Source: CAVWCQ01 sp963753545
Lineage (GTDB): Bacteria; Chloroflexota; Anaerolineae; Aggregatilineales; Aggregatilineaceae
Direction of reading: 5' to 3'
NCBI GenBank assembly: GCA_963753545.1
Contig: CAVWCQ010000008.1
Coordinates: 558,001 to 622,000, forward strand
Length of the DNA stretch: 64,000 bases
Positions 1 to 8,559 of the stretch are shown here, piece after piece (the stretch's first letter is position 1; each line of letters starts with the position of its first letter). The notes under the pieces were generated by a model, which was given only the letters and a program-made list of their open reading frames with translations, did no database searches and was not told where the DNA came from. The position numbers and the translations under genes were made by a program.

Positions 1-2
1 CC

Positions 3-161
3 CTGGTCTACCTGATCACCGAGTTTGGCGGCGATATGCACGTCGCGCGGCACGAATTGGGATCAGCCGTTCAGTGGGAGCGCGTCTACACCGTGCAGCG
101 TCCACACGGCGGACATACCTTCAATATGTGGCGGATCAGCACCGACTTTTCCGATAACTGA
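3..161 (+). CDS. C-terminal end of an unidentified protein
   Basis: An open frame enters from the left edge and stops with TGA at 159-161, giving 52 residues. The piece is rich in Trp, Tyr, His and Arg and ends HTFNMWRISTDFSDN. There is no recognisable motif, and the N-terminal part lies outside the window, so no function can be assigned. It is read as coding because the frame is open to the edge and is followed closely by the next plus-strand gene. Confidence 0.5.
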   Translation: MVYLITEFGGDMHVARHELGSAVQWERVYTVQRPHGGHTFNMWRISTDFSDN

Positions 162-217
162 ATCTGAAGCATAATCCTAATAGAGTCATGAAGCGTCCTT
201 TCGCGCCAGGAGAAATT

Positions 218-1520
218 ATGTCGTCTACACAGTTACAAGAAGCGGTCCAACTTGCCCAGCAAGGACGGCGGGACGATGCCCGGCGTCTGCTGTGGCAGGT
301 GGTCCAGAGCGATTCTAATAACGAGATGGCCTGGCTCTGGCTGGCTTCCGTCGCAGCCGACCAGACCGAATACCAGCGCGCGCTGAATGAAGTCCTGCGC
401 ATCAACCCGGACAATGGACAGGCGCGCCAGCTACTTGCGGATCTGCAAAAACAGCAGCAGCCAACTACTCCTCCGCTGCCCCCGGCTGGATCATCCGGTC
501 CAACAGTGCTCGGTTCCGCGCCGCGTCCTCCCCAGCAGTTTGGCACACCCGGTCCAACGGGTCCGGCGGCCTACCCACCCGCCTATGGACAGCAGCAGCA
601 ACCGCCGCCTGGGGGAGCCTACCCGCCACCCTACGGACAACAGCAGCCGCCGCCTCCCTACGGTCAGCCTTCCGCCTACGGACAATTTGGCGCGCCAGGA
701 TATGGCTATCCCGCGCCTGCCCCGGTCCAAAAACGGCGGGGCTGTGGGTGTTTGCCGCGCGGCTGCCTCATTGGCCTGATCCTGCTGCTCGTCGTACCCA
801 CGCTGCTGTGCTGCATCATCAGCTACACGCCGAACAGTCTTGGCCCATTCGATATGGTTGCCGTTTATTTCCCTGGCCAATTTGGGCGTAAAAGCATTGA
901 ATATCAGGACTTATCGGTGAAGATCAAGGCGACAGTCCCGCGCTCGTGGTATCCAGCCGTTGCTGGCGATACGATGTGGGAAGCCTGGCGCGATCAACTG
1001 CAAAACAGTATGTCGTTTAGTGATAGTTCCACAGAGTGGAAGGATGCCGAAGTCAATCTGGATAGCGGCGGCAGCGCGACCGACGTGGCCATTCTGGAGA
1101 CGAACGTCGTCACGTTGGCATCGGCAGGCATGCCGATCATCCTGCAATACACAGGAACCGTCTCACCCAGCGATGCCCAGTTCCCGGTCAGCGATTTTAG
1201 CTGTAACAGCGTGCGCGCCGCCCAGCGGCCCAGCAATACGGATACTTCTGGGTCCGATATCATCAAGGTGGACAACAATCTCTGCGCGATACGTGCCTAC
1301 ACGGTTCAGCCCAACCCCGGTAACACCCGCTTTTTCAAGGATTATGATGGGCCAGACAAGATACCGAACGGTGACGATGGACATTCCGATCAACCAGACC
1401 AGCGCCGCCCGATTTACGCTGAACATCGCTGAAAACGAGTACGGCACATTCAAAGGCGATATTGACGCATTTATCAAGTCGCTGGATGTGACGATCAAGA
1501 ATCCGCAGAAGACACCGTAA
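218..1520 (+). CDS. TPR-like, Pro/Gln-rich, single-span membrane protein (one frame break)
   Basis: The chosen start is the ATG at 218 because AGGAG lies 7 bases upstream; an ATG at 188 has no such site. Residues 1-75 look like tetratricopeptide helices (LAQQGRRDDARRLLWQVV, then AWLWLASVAAD). A low-complexity region rich in P, Q, G and Y follows (repeats such as YPPPYGQQQ), then a Cys/Arg-rich stop-transfer segment and one hydrophobic span near residues 185-210, then an extracytoplasmic domain of about 200 residues. The frame opened at 218 stops at 1432, but the neighbouring frame continues with a convincing C-terminus (IPINQTSAARFTLNIAENEY) to TAA at 1520. One extra base near 1375-1385 would join them. 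The function is unknown; the TPR part suggests a protein-binding cytosolic face. Confidence 0.6.
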
Positions 1521-1545
1521 TCCTAATCAAACCGTGCCAGGTTTT

Positions 1546-1570
1546 TGTAGGGGCGCTGCTTGCCGCGCCC
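1546..1570 (+). repeat. Element B copy (GTAGGGGCGCTGCTTGCCGCGCCC)
   Basis: Short imperfect dyad of the form GTAGGGGCG-N-CGCCC that recurs in many intergenic gaps of this window. Arms GGGCG and CGCCC can pair. Confidence 0.7.
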
Positions 1571-1597
1571 GATTCAGCCGTTAAGCGCCATCAACTA

Positions 1598-1700
1598 ACC
1601 CTCTCCAGCTAGGTATGCGAAGCATACACCTGGAGAGGGTCGTCTCAACGATGCTTTTCGCGTTGAGACGGGGTGAGGTGTTCGCCCGCAGCGTCTATTT
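1598..1700 (+). repeat. Element A copy: two-hairpin palindromic repeat
   Basis: Hairpin 1 has arms ccctctccag and ctggagaggg around a nested tatgc/gcata; hairpin 2 is tcaacgatgcttttcgcgttga; then the constant block ggggtgaggtg and the tail agcgtctatttttt. The same order of modules recurs more than a dozen times in the window. Confidence 0.8.
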
Positions 1701-1798
1701 TTTGGCCTGACACTCATGGGACACCCGCCGTAATACCCCCTTCAGGCCACAGCCCCATTTTGCCGCATTTTCGCTGTTTTTGTGGAGCGCCGCGCCCC

Positions 1799-3368
1799 CT
1801 ATCCCCCGAACGCCACCGGAGTTAGCGAATCCGCATTGATGTCCAGAATTGAGGCCGAGCCGTCCGCCAGTTCGATCAGCGCCTGTGTGCCATTCGCCAG
1901 CGGCACCACCCGGCGCGGCGCGATTCCTGTGGTCGCCACGCTGCTGGAAAGCGGCGACCAATCCCCGCTGTGCCCATCCTGCACGACAAATTCGCCCCGG
2001 ATCGTCGTCCAGAGCAGGGCTGTCTCGCCCTTCATCAGCGTCACGCTCAGGCGGTTCACCTGCGGCATCGTATCGGGAATGACCACAGGCGGCGTGAACG
2101 TGCGATCCGCCACTGTGAACAGCATCACCTGTTCCGCCCCGGCATTCCCCACCATCACCCGCGTGCCGCTCTCATTCCAGGGATACCCGAAATCGGTCTG
2201 CGTATCCGAGAGATAGATCGCCCCGCCCGGCAGCCAGATTTCCTCGCGGTTCGCGCCGTCGGGACGCATGGTATAGAGGTGCGGGCGCTGCACGCCATCC
2301 GGCTCGGTGATCAGGCGGAAGAAGTTAAGGCCCTCGCCGCCGTTTGTCCAGCCCACATGCCGCCCTTCGCCGGGAATATAAAGCTGGCCCGTCTCCATGT
2401 TATAGACGTACATCTGGAAGCGGTAGCAGTCCGCCCCGTCGCAGCGATCCCGGTAGGCGGCGACAAAGGCGATATATTTGCTGCCCTGCGACCAGACGAT
2501 CTCATCCAGGTACACGTTCGGCGCGGTTGGATCGTCGGCGGCATAGTGATCCTCAGAGGCGGGGACCGATCCATGCTGGGGGTAGGGGAACAGTTCGCGC
2601 TCAGAACCGTCCATACCGAGCAGGCTGACGCGGTTCATGCCCACTTTTTCGGGCAGGACGGACTCACAGCGCGGCACATCCAGCGTCAGATCGCGCACCA
2701 GCAGGAGCGTATTCCCGTCCGGCGATGGCACAAATGAATAGGTCGAGGGCGGGCAGGGCCACCGCGTCAGGTGAAGCCAGCACGTCCGGCGCTTCCCAGA
2801 TCGTGCCCTTGAACCGCTGCGGGCAGTTCTGCTGTACTGCCGCTAACTGCGTATGAAGCGCGTCCAGTTCGACCTGCTGCCAGCTATCGGCGGGGGTAGC
2901 GGTCAGCGGCGCGACGGTGAAGGTCGCCTGGATGCTGGCAAGCCCGTCGGGCGTCACGAAAAAGCGCACCACGCGCGCCCCCTGATCCAATGTCTGGTAG
3001 CTCGCCGCGCCAACGGTGTATGGCTCCAGAAAATAATCGACATTGTTACCCTCTGCCGCCCAGCCGCTGGTCCCGTCCGGCAGCGCGATCTGCCACCAGA
3101 CATAGCCATTGTTGCAGCGCGGTCCACTCTGCACCGCTGCTACCGTGTGATAGGCAAGCTGATCGACCTCATTCGATCCGGCAGCGCCCGTCATCGGCTG
3201 ATCTTTCAGGCTGAGACCGTAGCCGGACAGCACGCGGGCCGCTCCGCCCGTAGATAGGCGCGGCGCGAGCAGTCCGGCGCAGGGATCCTGAGCATGGACC
3301 GGAGCGACAGCCAGCGGTGAGAGCAGCGGAACGAGCAGGACGAGCAGGATAAGCAGTGAGTGGCGCAT
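1799..3368 (-). CDS. Secreted SH3-like plus beta-propeller protein (one frame break)
   Basis: Starts at the ATG complementary to 3366-3368 with GGAGG just upstream. Residues 1-26 form a signal peptide (hydrophobic LLILLVLLVPLL, ending VHAQ). About 100 residues with SH3-like features follow (WWQIALPDGTSGWAAEG), then a long C-terminal part with TolB/WD-type propeller blades (PSPDGNTLLLVRD, YIAFVAAYRD, YPWNESGTRVMVG). The N-terminal frame would run on to 2664 with nonsense, while the C-terminal frame opens near 2750 with TYSFVPSPDGNT; a one-base change near 2740-2755 joins them into one gene of about 520 codons. Likely an extracytoplasmic binding protein; the ligand is unknown. Confidence 0.6.
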
Positions 3369-3550
3369 ACGAAAACCTCCGAACGGGCAGCAATCTAGCG
3401 CCGATCTTATCACGGCGCGGCGAACTGTCACGGGCGAATCCGGCACGCCCACGTGACGATAGCATGACGGCAGCACGATGCCTGTTGCCATCGAACGGCT
3501 CATGACGCTATGTTTTGTTTAGCCCTTATCGACACTCAGGAGGAAAACTC

Positions 3551-3949
3551 ATGTCTAAACTCGCCATTGGCCTTGTCATCGTGATGCTGGCCCTGGCCGC
3601 GACCGCCTGCGCCTTCAATCTCAGCACGGCCAAGATCGACAGCGCCAAAATGACTCTGGACCAGGACGGCAAAAACGAAACCAGCGTCTACGGTCCGCAG
3701 GATGTCTTTTATTGCATCGTCAAACTGAAGAGTGCTCCGGACGACACGAAAACAAAAGCCGTCTGGAAAGCGGTGGAAGTAAGCGGCATGCAGCCCGACG
3801 AAACGCTGGGCGAATATACAGTCGAAGGCAGCGGCATTGTGACCTTCCAGATCACGCCCAACGGCTCGTGGACACCGGGCAAATATAAGGTCGAGTTGTA
3901 TCTCAACGACAAGAAGAAAAAGACGGTTGAATTCCAGGTGCAGGGATAA
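3551..3949 (+). CDS. Small lipoprotein, paralogue of the gene at 5607
   Basis: The start at 3551 is preceded by AGGAGGAAAACTC, a strong ribosome site; the in-frame ATG at 3515 has none. The first 20 residues are a lipoprotein signal with lipobox LAATAC, so the mature protein should be anchored through Cys at about residue 18. The remaining 110 residues form one beta-rich domain ending GKYKVELYLNDKKKKTVEF. The gene at 5607-6014 has the same layout (signal, VYGPQDVFY-like versus YTPDSTFYV, and a C-terminal YEVDVYLNGRKKDTLRF). The pattern suggests an Ig-like fold, with no known function. Confidence 0.75.
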   Translation: MSKLAIGLVIVMLALAATACAFNLSTAKIDSAKMTLDQDGKNETSVYGPQDVFYCIVKLKSAPDDTKTKAVWKAVEVSGMQPDETLGEYTVEGSGIVTFQITPNGSWTPGKYKVELYLNDKKKKTVEFQVQG

Positions 3950-4250
3950 GCCGTTTTTTCGCAGGGCCGCTGCTGCGTGCAGCTCGTAGGGCGCGCTGCT
4001 TGCCGCGCCCGATTTGTGTCAATTTAAGCAAAGGAACGCTCTTTTCCAAATCGTTTTCCCCTTCCCCCCGCGAAGCTGTGGGGGAAGGGAAGCTCAGCCG
4101 CTTTTGCTGAGCCGGGATGAGGGCCTGCGCCCGCTACCCACAACGTCTATTTCTTAACTTGACGCCGAGGCAACCGAAGGTTGCACGGGCGCTGCTTGCT
4201 GCGCCCATTTATATCCCGCCTTTTCAATTTGCCTGTACTTAGAAGCCCGG
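3950..4250. other. Intergenic gap of repeats
   Basis: No gene seen. It holds element B pieces at about 3989-4010 and 4188-4212 and an element A copy at 4057-4163. The two flanking genes converge here. Confidence 0.6.
4057..4163 (+). repeat. Element A copy
   Basis: Hairpin 1 ccccttccccccgcgaagctgtgggggaaggg, hairpin 2 ctcagccgcttttgctgag, then ccgggatgagggcctg and the tail cacaacgtctatttctta. Hairpin 1 here is the ccttcccc/ggggaagg subtype. Confidence 0.85.
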
Positions 4251-5384
4251 CTAGATCATGACCGGGTAGGTGACGGTAAAGGTCGTTCCCTGTTCCTGGG
4301 AACTGGTGAAAGACACTTTTCCCTTGAGATAGCGCTCCGTGAGCAGCCGGATGCTGTAGGTTCCGATACCGCGCCCTTTGCCCTTCGTTGAAAAAGACCG
4401 CTGGAAAATCTGCGTCTGCACATCTTCCGGAATCGCCGCTGGATTGTGCACCGTAAACCAGACAAAAGCGCCCTCTGTCCCGCAGGACAGGGTTACAGAC
4501 TGGTGAGGGGCGCAGGCTTCAATCGCGTTTTTGACCAGATTCCCCAGCACACGCTCAAACAGCGACCGATCCGTGAAAAAATCGGCGGGCTGGGCTTCCG
4601 GCGCGATCTCAATCAGGCGTTCTTTGGCGACGTCGATCATGCTGTAACGCGCCTGAAGCTGCTGCAAAAAGTCGAGTGAATTGCACATCATGGGATGAAT
4701 GACCAGATCCCCATCCTCCGCTGCCCGCAGGTCCGACTGGGCGCGGATCGTTTCGACCATCTGCGTGCTCACCTGCTCAATGATGCCCAGCGCATCCGCT
4801 ACTTCCTTGGATGTCTCCGAGGATCCCAAAAAGGCCGAATAGCCCAACACCACCGAGACGAGGTTCATAATGTCATGGAAAAAGACCTGTTCCAGAATCT
4901 GCCGCCGTTTTTCGTCGCTGATATCGCGGATCGAAAAGATCACGTAGCGCTTGCTGTCTATCGTCAGCGGGCGGCTCCACAGCCGGAAATCGAGCGCCGA
5001 GCCATCACGCCGCATAATCCGGCATTCGTTGCAGGCTTCCGCCCCCTTCAGGCTGGACAAAACGGCCCGAACCGCGCCGCAGGTCCGGCAAAAAGAGGTT
5101 GTTCCACAGACGCCGTGATCGCCCTTAAACGCGTGGCAGCAGTCAATCACCTCACCGGGGCGGCGGCCCAGCACCTGATTGAGATCGGGATATCCGAACG
5201 ATTCGTACAAAGCACGATTGGCAAAAATAAGCTGGCGCTGTTCATTCACCACGCCAAACGGATCCGGAATACCATCAATAAGCTGCGTGCTGCCGAAGGT
5301 CGAAACGAGCCGTCGGTGCTGCCGCAAGATGACCTCTTGCGATACCCGTTCAGCAGGAGCAAAGGCGGTCGGAAGAAGCTGCAT
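4251..5384 (-). CDS. PAS-domain sensor histidine kinase with Cys-rich insert
   Basis: A 377-residue soluble kinase. Residues 35-160 form a PAS fold (DGIPDPFGVVNEQRQLIFAN, later FSIRDISDEKRR). The PAS core carries an unusual cluster of cysteines (DCCHAF, GVCGTTSFCRTCGAV, ACNECRI), which suggests binding of a metal or Fe-S centre or thiol redox sensing. The phosphoacceptor motif is FFHDIMN at about residue 167, a HDxxN box of the HPK family that keeps the helix but lacks the usual E. The ATP-binding domain has the N box NLVKNAIEA and G box GKGRGIGTYS. No membrane span and no adjacent response regulator are seen, so it is an orphan kinase. The AT-rich gap upstream (5385-5470) probably holds its promoter. 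Confidence 0.85.
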   Translation of the reverse strand: MQLLPTAFAPAERVSQEVILRQHRRLVSTFGSTQLIDGIPDPFGVVNEQRQLIFANRALYESFGYPDLNQVLGRRPGEVIDCCHAFKGDHGVCGTTSFCRTCGAVRAVLSSLKGAEACNECRIMRRDGSALDFRLWSRPLTIDSKRYVIFSIRDISDEKRRQILEQVFFHDIMNLVSVVLGYSAFLGSSETSKEVADALGIIEQVSTQMVETIRAQSDLRAAEDGDLVIHPMMCNSLDFLQQLQARYSMIDVAKERLIEIAPEAQPADFFTDRSLFERVLGNLVKNAIEACAPHQSVTLSCGTEGAFVWFTVHNPAAIPEDVQTQIFQRSFSTKGKGRGIGTYSIRLLTERYLKGKVSFTSSQEQGTTFTVTYPVMI

Positions 5385-5606
5385 GATAAATCCCCTTACT
5401 CAAGCCCAGATTAAACAGTGTAAGATGTATTTCTGTTAATTTTATCCTCAATACGTAAATTTAGTATGCGCCGTTTGCGAGTTTAATAATATGAGTTTTA
5501 GCAGCATTTCCGGCGCTTACATAATAACGATTTCTGTTTGCGAAATGGCGGCGAGGCGGTATGCTCATCCGCAGGATTTTGGCCCCTCTGAATAAGGCGA
5601 GGATGT

Positions 5607-6014
5607 ATGCGCAGAGTGTGGATGGTGGTCCTGCTGATGATCGCGGCGGAATTGGCGTGCAGCGTGGATGTGAGTACCACGCACCTCAAAGACGCCGTCC
5701 TGACCAGCGATCCCGAAGGGCAGACGCGCGCCCGATCCTACACTCCTGACAGCACGTTTTATGTCGCCGTCCATCTTTATGACGCGCCGGACGGGGCGAC
5801 AGTGCGGGCCGTGTGGCGCATCACGGAGCCGGACGCGGGGCAGACGATTCAGCCCGGCACGGAGATCGGCGCGGCAGAAGTAATCCGCACCGATGGCCTC
5901 GTCGTCCTCTCTCTGGCCCCTACCGCTCCCTGGCCGCTGGGCCGTTATGAAGTCGATGTCTATCTGAACGGGCGCAAAAAAGATACGCTGCGTTTTCGTC
6001 TCAAGCCGGGGTAG
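5607..6014 (+). CDS. Small lipoprotein, paralogue of the gene at 3551
   Basis: 135 residues starting MRRVWMVVLLM with a lipobox-like AAELAC at about residue 18. The mature domain ends RYEVDVYLNGRKKDTLRF, matching the C-terminus of the lipoprotein at 3551-3949 in spacing and chemistry. Between them the two share the signal, an STAKI/STTHL stretch after the Cys, and a TVRAVWRI/TKAVWKAV strand. The pair brackets the histidine kinase at 4251-5384. The role is unknown; the fold may be Ig-like and act as a surface-exposed binding domain. Confidence 0.75.
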   Translation: MRRVWMVVLLMIAAELACSVDVSTTHLKDAVLTSDPEGQTRARSYTPDSTFYVAVHLYDAPDGATVRAVWRITEPDAGQTIQPGTEIGAAEVIRTDGLVVLSLAPTAPWPLGRYEVDVYLNGRKKDTLRFRLKPG

Positions 6015-6066
6015 GATGGTCTACAATCTAACTGATATTCCCCTCTTTTAGAAAGGCGGCTTCCCT

Positions 6067-7102
6067 ATGAAAGCAGTCTTACTCGACCAACATGGCCCTT
6101 CCGATGTGCTGCGCATTGGTGACGATCTGCCCATGCCCGAACCCGGTCCCGGTGAGGTGCGCGTTCGCATCCGCGCAGCAGCCCTCAATTACCTGGATAT
6201 CTGGGTGCGCAACGGTTGGCCCGGCCTCAAACTGGAATATCCACACGTCCCCGGCGCGGATGGCGCGGGTGTGATCGACGCGCTGGGTCCCGGCGTGGCG
6301 GAATGCACGATTGGGGATCGCGTTGCCATCGATCCCACGATAAGCTGCGGCGAATGTTCCTTCTGCCGGTCCGGCTGGCAGAACCGCTGCGTAAAATTTG
6401 GCATGTTGGGCGAGCACCGCCGGGGAACCTTTGCCGAATACGTCGTCGTTCCGGCGCGCAATCTGGTCAGCATCCCCGAACAGATCACCTTTAATGAGGC
6501 GGCTGCGGCGTCGCTTGTCTTTGTCACGGCATGGCACAGCCTGATCACACGCGGCAATCTGCGCCCCGGCGAATCCGTGCTGATCGTCGGCGCGGGCGGC
6601 GGCGTGAATACCGCCAGTTTGCAGATCGCCAAGCTGATGAGCTGCAAAGTCTATGTGATCGGCAGCAGCGAGGATAAGCTGGCGAAAGCGCGCGAATTGG
6701 GGGCCGATGTCGTCATCCCGCGCGATATCGAGGGCGGCTGGTCGCGGGCCGTCTTCCAACTGACCGCCAAGCGCGGCGTCGATGTCGTGGTCGATAATGT
6801 CGGCGCGGCGACGTTTAACGACAGCCTGCGTTCGGCGGCGCGCGGCGGGCGGATTCTGACCGTCGGCAATACCAGCGGGCCAAAGGTGGAGATCGACAAC
6901 CGCCTGATGTTCGGCAAGCACCTGTCGCATCATCGGCAGCACGATGGGGCCGCACGAGGATTACGTGGCGGTCATGTCGTTGATCTTCCAGGGCAAGCTC
7001 AAGGCCGTGATCGGCGCGACCTATCCCATTGAGCAGGTTGCCGAGGCGGAACGAACGCTGGAAGAGGGCAAGGTCTTCGGGAAAGTCGTCCTGGAGTTAT
7101 AA
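6067..7102 (+). CDS. Zinc-type medium-chain alcohol dehydrogenase/quinone reductase family (one frame break)
   Basis: AGAAAGGCGGC precedes the ATG at 6067. The protein has the N-terminal GroES-like domain of MDR enzymes, with structural-zinc cysteines CGECSFCRSGWQNRC near residues 95-108 and GTFAEYVVVP, then a Rossmann domain with the nucleotide-binding loop VGAGGGVNTASLQIAK. The open frame drifts to nonsense after LMFGKHLS and stops at 7032; the adjacent frame gives IIGSTMGPHEDYVAVMSLIFQGK and the usual MDR ending EGKVFGKVVLEL to TAA at 7102. One extra base near 6928 explains it. It likely reduces or oxidises a carbonyl substrate with NAD(P)H; the substrate cannot be told. Confidence 0.8.
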
Positions 7103-7437
7103 AAGCAAATTTCACCGCGCAACCAACCGGATGAGGCACTTTGTAGTTCAGCAGAAGTTATGCAATCAACAGCTTTTTCCCCTCGCCAGCGAAGCCTGGA
7201 GAGGGGAAAGCTGAACGCACGCTTTTCGCGTTCAGCCGGGGTGAGGTGGCCCGCCCGCGTTCCACAACGCTTATTTCTTTCCAGACTATTGCATGACTTT
7301 CGTTGTCCTACTTTTGCGGTGACATTGCTTTTGGGTGAGGGAGGGATCGCCATATTGTGCTTTTCTTCACTACATCGGGCAGCGCGACGGTGGACAATTA
7401 TAAAAGGGTACACTCTGGCAGCCTGGGAGCATAGACG
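7103..7437. other. Intergenic gap with element A
   Basis: No gene supported. It holds one element A copy followed by the phrase attgcatgactttcgttgtcctacttttgcggtgacattgc, which recurs near 57820-57870. Confidence 0.5.
7176..7278 (+). repeat. Element A copy
   Basis: Hairpin 1 cccctcgccagcgaagcctggagagggg, hairpin 2 ctgaacgcacgcttttcgcgttcag, then ccggggtgaggtggcccgcccgcg and the tail cacaacgcttatttct. Confidence 0.85.
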
Positions 7438-8088
7438 ATGGCAAAACCGAAACTGGCGATTTTTAACGTCAACGGGACGTTCACCCCGCAGTACGAACCC
7501 TACGATTATCTGCACCGCATGTTAGAGACGATGGACGAGTCGCTGATGTACTCCATGCAGTTCCAGCGCCGCCCCGATCAAAAAGATCGCTGGCACGAAA
7601 CGGAAGCCCTGTTGTGGGAAGGCAAGCCGCTCAAGGAAGTGCTGCGCGCCCTGGCCGAGCTGCCCTGGCTGCCCGGCGCGAAGCAGATCGTGAAGCTGCT
7701 CAAAGACGCGGGCGTGAAACTGGTCTTGATCAGCAACGGATTCGATCTGCAGTTAGACCCCATCGCGGCGCAGGTGGGCGCGGATTTCTGGTACGCCAAC
7801 GGCCTGTGTGTGGAAAATAACAAGCTGACGGGCGAAGTTGAGTTCCGCTACAGAGAGAGCGAACGCGCCGCCCTGGTCGAGCAGGTGATGAAGCAGACAG
7901 GCGTCACGACGGACGAGTGTATCGCCTTCGGGGCGAGTGCATCCGATATTCCCGTGTTTAAGATGGTCGGTTGGAGCGTGGCGGTTTCTCCCTTGGAGGA
8001 GAGCATCGGCGCGGCGGCATCCATGATGCTCAAGGACCCCGACCTCACGCCGCTGATCCCGCTGCTCACGGAGCGATTGAAGGGGTAA
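7438..8088 (+). CDS. HAD-superfamily phosphatase-like protein without catalytic Asp pair
   Basis: 216 residues with the layout of a phosphoserine-phosphatase-like HAD protein: motif I at residues 8-14, helical cap, motif II KLVLISNG at about 100, and motif IV region FGASASDIPVF at about 175. HAD motif I should be DxDGT, but here it reads FNVNGTF, with Asn at residues 10 and 12 (AAC codons at 7465 and 7471). Motif IV has GAS where GDG is expected, although one Asp remains. The nucleophile and the general acid are therefore both missing, and ordinary phosphatase chemistry is not expected. It may be a binding or regulatory pseudoenzyme. The gene is otherwise intact. Confidence 0.75.
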   Translation: MAKPKLAIFNVNGTFTPQYEPYDYLHRMLETMDESLMYSMQFQRRPDQKDRWHETEALLWEGKPLKEVLRALAELPWLPGAKQIVKLLKDAGVKLVLISNGFDLQLDPIAAQVGADFWYANGLCVENNKLTGEVEFRYRESERAALVEQVMKQTGVTTDECIAFGASASDIPVFKMVGWSVAVSPLEESIGAAASMMLKDPDLTPLIPLLTERLKG

Positions 8089-8559
8089 GATCTCTTACCC
8101 TCCCCTCTTCGCTGGCGAGGGGGAAAACTAGATATTTTTCGCGGGCGGCTGATGCTGGTCGCCCGCTTTTGATCCCGCGCTGTCTCCCCCTTAGAGAGTG
8201 TTATGCACTTTTTAATATCGTTTTCCCCTTCCCCCCGTTCTTTTTACGTGGGGGAAGGGAAGCTCAGCCGAACCTCACGCAGTGAGGTGCTGAGCCGGGA
8301 TGAGGGCCTGCCCGCGATCCACACCGTTGATTTCTTAAGTTGACAGCCATGGGGTAATATCCCTCATCTCCTCCCCAATCTTCGCTGGCGGGGGAAAATA
8401 ATCGATATTTTCGCGGGTGGCTGATGTAGGTCGCCCGCTTTTTGATCCCGCGCTCTCTCCCCCTTAGGTGCTATGGGTGCGCAGCCCGTTTCTGTGTTAC
8501 AATGCGCATGAGTTGTATAAAGGTAGTGTCAATAAAAAAGTGCTGGGCGGAGCAGGTTA
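8089..8559. other. Intergenic gap of repeats before the large kinase
   Basis: No gene seen. It holds a direct repeat of about 100 bases (8096-8195 and 8363-8467, each with cttcgctggcg, tattttcgcggg, gtcgcccgctttt and tctcccccttag) bracketing an element A copy at 8222-8336. The promoter of the downstream kinase probably lies in 8480-8550. Confidence 0.6.
8222..8336 (+). repeat. Element A copy with extended second hairpin
   Basis: Hairpin 1 ccccttccccccgttctttttacgtgggggaaggg; hairpin 2 has an expanded loop (ctcagccgaacctcacgcagtgaggtgctgag, itself a nested cctcac/gtgagg hairpin); then ccgggatgagggcctgcccgcg. Confidence 0.8.
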
